Below are positions 14,332 through 14,729 of a DNA stretch of 14,729 nt, piece by piece. The notes under the pieces are model-generated. The model had not been told where the DNA came from. It ran no database searches and was given only the letters and a program-made list of their open reading frames with translations. How positions within the stretch are numbered: position 1 is the stretch's first letter; every line of letters begins with the position of its first letter. The translations under genes were made by a program, and so were the position numbers. Origin of the DNA: an uncultured Eubacteriales bacterium (lineage in GTDB: Bacteria > Bacillota > Clostridia > Oscillospirales > Butyricicoccaceae); contig CAJUGU010000104.1 in NCBI GenBank assembly GCA_910586105.1, forward strand, positions 1 to 14,729, written 5' to 3'.

Positions 14332-14423
14332 CTCCTTATACTTGTTATCCCCACAGCGGAGGGCCGGGGGTAGGGCGGTCCCTGACCGACCCGCTCCACA
14401 GAACTGCGGCACGCCGCGCCCGC

Positions 14424-14448
14424 AAAGCCGGAAACAAAGCCCGGAAAC
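14424..14448. repeat. Tandem repeat in the oad leader
   Basis: AAAGCCGGAAAC (14424-14435) is followed directly by AAAGCCCGGAAAC (14436-14448), differing by one inserted C. It lies in the ~180-nt untranslated leader of the oad operon. A nearby hairpin (CGGTC/GACCG with loop AGG, about 14380-14392) suggests that the leader is structured. Its function is unknown. Confidence 0.5.
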
Positions 14449-14520
14449 CGGTGACGGGAAGGCTGGATCCATTCGACGCAAATGCTGCCATATTCCCCAG
14501 TCCCAGCATGTTCCCCTTGT

Positions 14521-14529
14521 ATCATACCA
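14521..14529 (-). promoter_or_regulatory. Extended -10 promoter of the oad operon
   Basis: The minus strand reads TGG-TATGAT: a 5-of-6 -10 hexamer at 14521-14526 with the TGn extension at 14527-14529. The sequence 17 bp upstream (TTTCCT) is a poor -35, but an A/T-rich stretch (ATTAAAATTT) lies between. The predicted start is near 14514, giving a leader of about 180 nt to oadA. Confidence 0.6.
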
Positions 14530-14593
14530 AATTTTAATAGGAAAGGAAAGCCTTTTTTTCGATCCGGGGCAGAAAATTTAAAGCTGGAGGGGT

Positions 14594-14632
14594 AGAAAGC
14601 GCCGCGCGCCCGTCTTATCCTGCGCGCAGCGC
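14594..14632 (-). terminator. Possible terminator of an upstream minus-strand gene
   Basis: GCGCCGCGCGC (14599-14609) pairs with GCGCGCAGCGC (14622-14632) with one mismatch and a 12-nt loop. On the minus strand it is followed by TTTCT. It would end a transcript entering from beyond the right edge, just before the oad promoter. The weak U-tract keeps confidence low. The remaining 14530-14729 sequence shows no supported gene. Confidence 0.4.
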
Positions 14633-14729
14633 CTCCGGATCCCATCGCGGCCAATGGCGACGCCTTGACCGCCGTTCACGGCAATTTCATAAAAATCCCA
14701 GAAAAAGGCAGCCATTGAAAGAGAGACGT

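Noticed and set aside
14343..14354. DnaA-box-like TTATCCCCACAG
   Set aside because: Two extra bases interrupt the 9-mer; isolated.
12937..14481. 50-residue upstream extension of oadA
   Set aside because: Arginine- and cysteine-rich, covers the leader with its tandem repeat, and family members start near ITETVLRD.
14578..14727. Minus-strand frame entering from the right edge (ends RRFLPLQL then TAA)
   Set aside because: Could be the end of a protein, but the hairpin at 14599-14632 lies inside it and no family is recognised; too short to judge.

Overview
This window reads as chromosomal DNA of a strictly anaerobic, fairly GC-rich Clostridia-type Firmicute, probably a gut lineage of the Oscillospirales/Christensenellales kind. 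That is an inference from gene content: Gram-positive-style strong Shine-Dalgarno sites, consensus sigma-A promoters, an sdpRI-type regulator and immunity pair, a class III (anaerobic) ribonucleotide reductase, a flavodiiron O2/NO reductase and a sodium-pumping oxaloacetate decarboxylase. No rRNA, tRNA or CRISPR array was seen.

Layout. (1) 178-1238, minus strand: sdpR-sdpI with a consensus promoter, an operator-like inverted repeat and a terminator. (2) 1476-5680, plus strand: secA behind an extended -10 promoter and a ~190-nt leader, then a flavodiiron protein gene 43 nt downstream and a strong terminator. (3) 5700-6811: a decayed region with a frameshifted Rpn/PD-(D/E)XK transposase-nuclease remnant on the minus strand and a frameshifted unrecognised gene on the plus strand, closed by a 20-bp perfect bidirectional terminator. 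(4) 6888-10288, minus strand: the anaerobic ribonucleotide reductase operon nrdD - small radical-domain ORF - nrdG, with a good promoter and a phased cluster of DnaA-box-like sites upstream. (5) 10289-11046: about 760 bp without a convincing gene, rich in hairpins and repeat-like sequence. (6) 11047-14529, minus strand: oxaloacetate decarboxylase operon in the order carboxyltransferase (alpha) - gamma - biotin carrier - beta, with an extended -10 promoter. (7) 14530-14729: intergenic, with a possible terminator of a minus-strand gene lying outside the window.

How the genes fit together. The four oad genes would form one membrane complex that couples oxaloacetate decarboxylation to Na+ export. 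nrdG would generate a glycyl radical for deoxynucleotide synthesis without oxygen, and the flavodiiron protein would protect such oxygen-sensitive enzymes. 

Most notable observation: the large NrdD polypeptide ends without the usual C-terminal glycyl-radical segment. That segment (RRITGYLVG followed by RFNNGKRAEERDRVKH) is instead encoded by a separate 65-codon ORF with its own ribosome binding site, between nrdD and nrdG. The reductase therefore appears to be split into a catalytic protein and a stand-alone radical-bearing protein. Second is a set of five TGTGGA-core DnaA-box-like sites in one orientation, four of them spaced 10-12 bp apart, upstream of that operon. It suggests a link between replication initiation and anaerobic dNTP supply. 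Whether either is already described could not be checked here.
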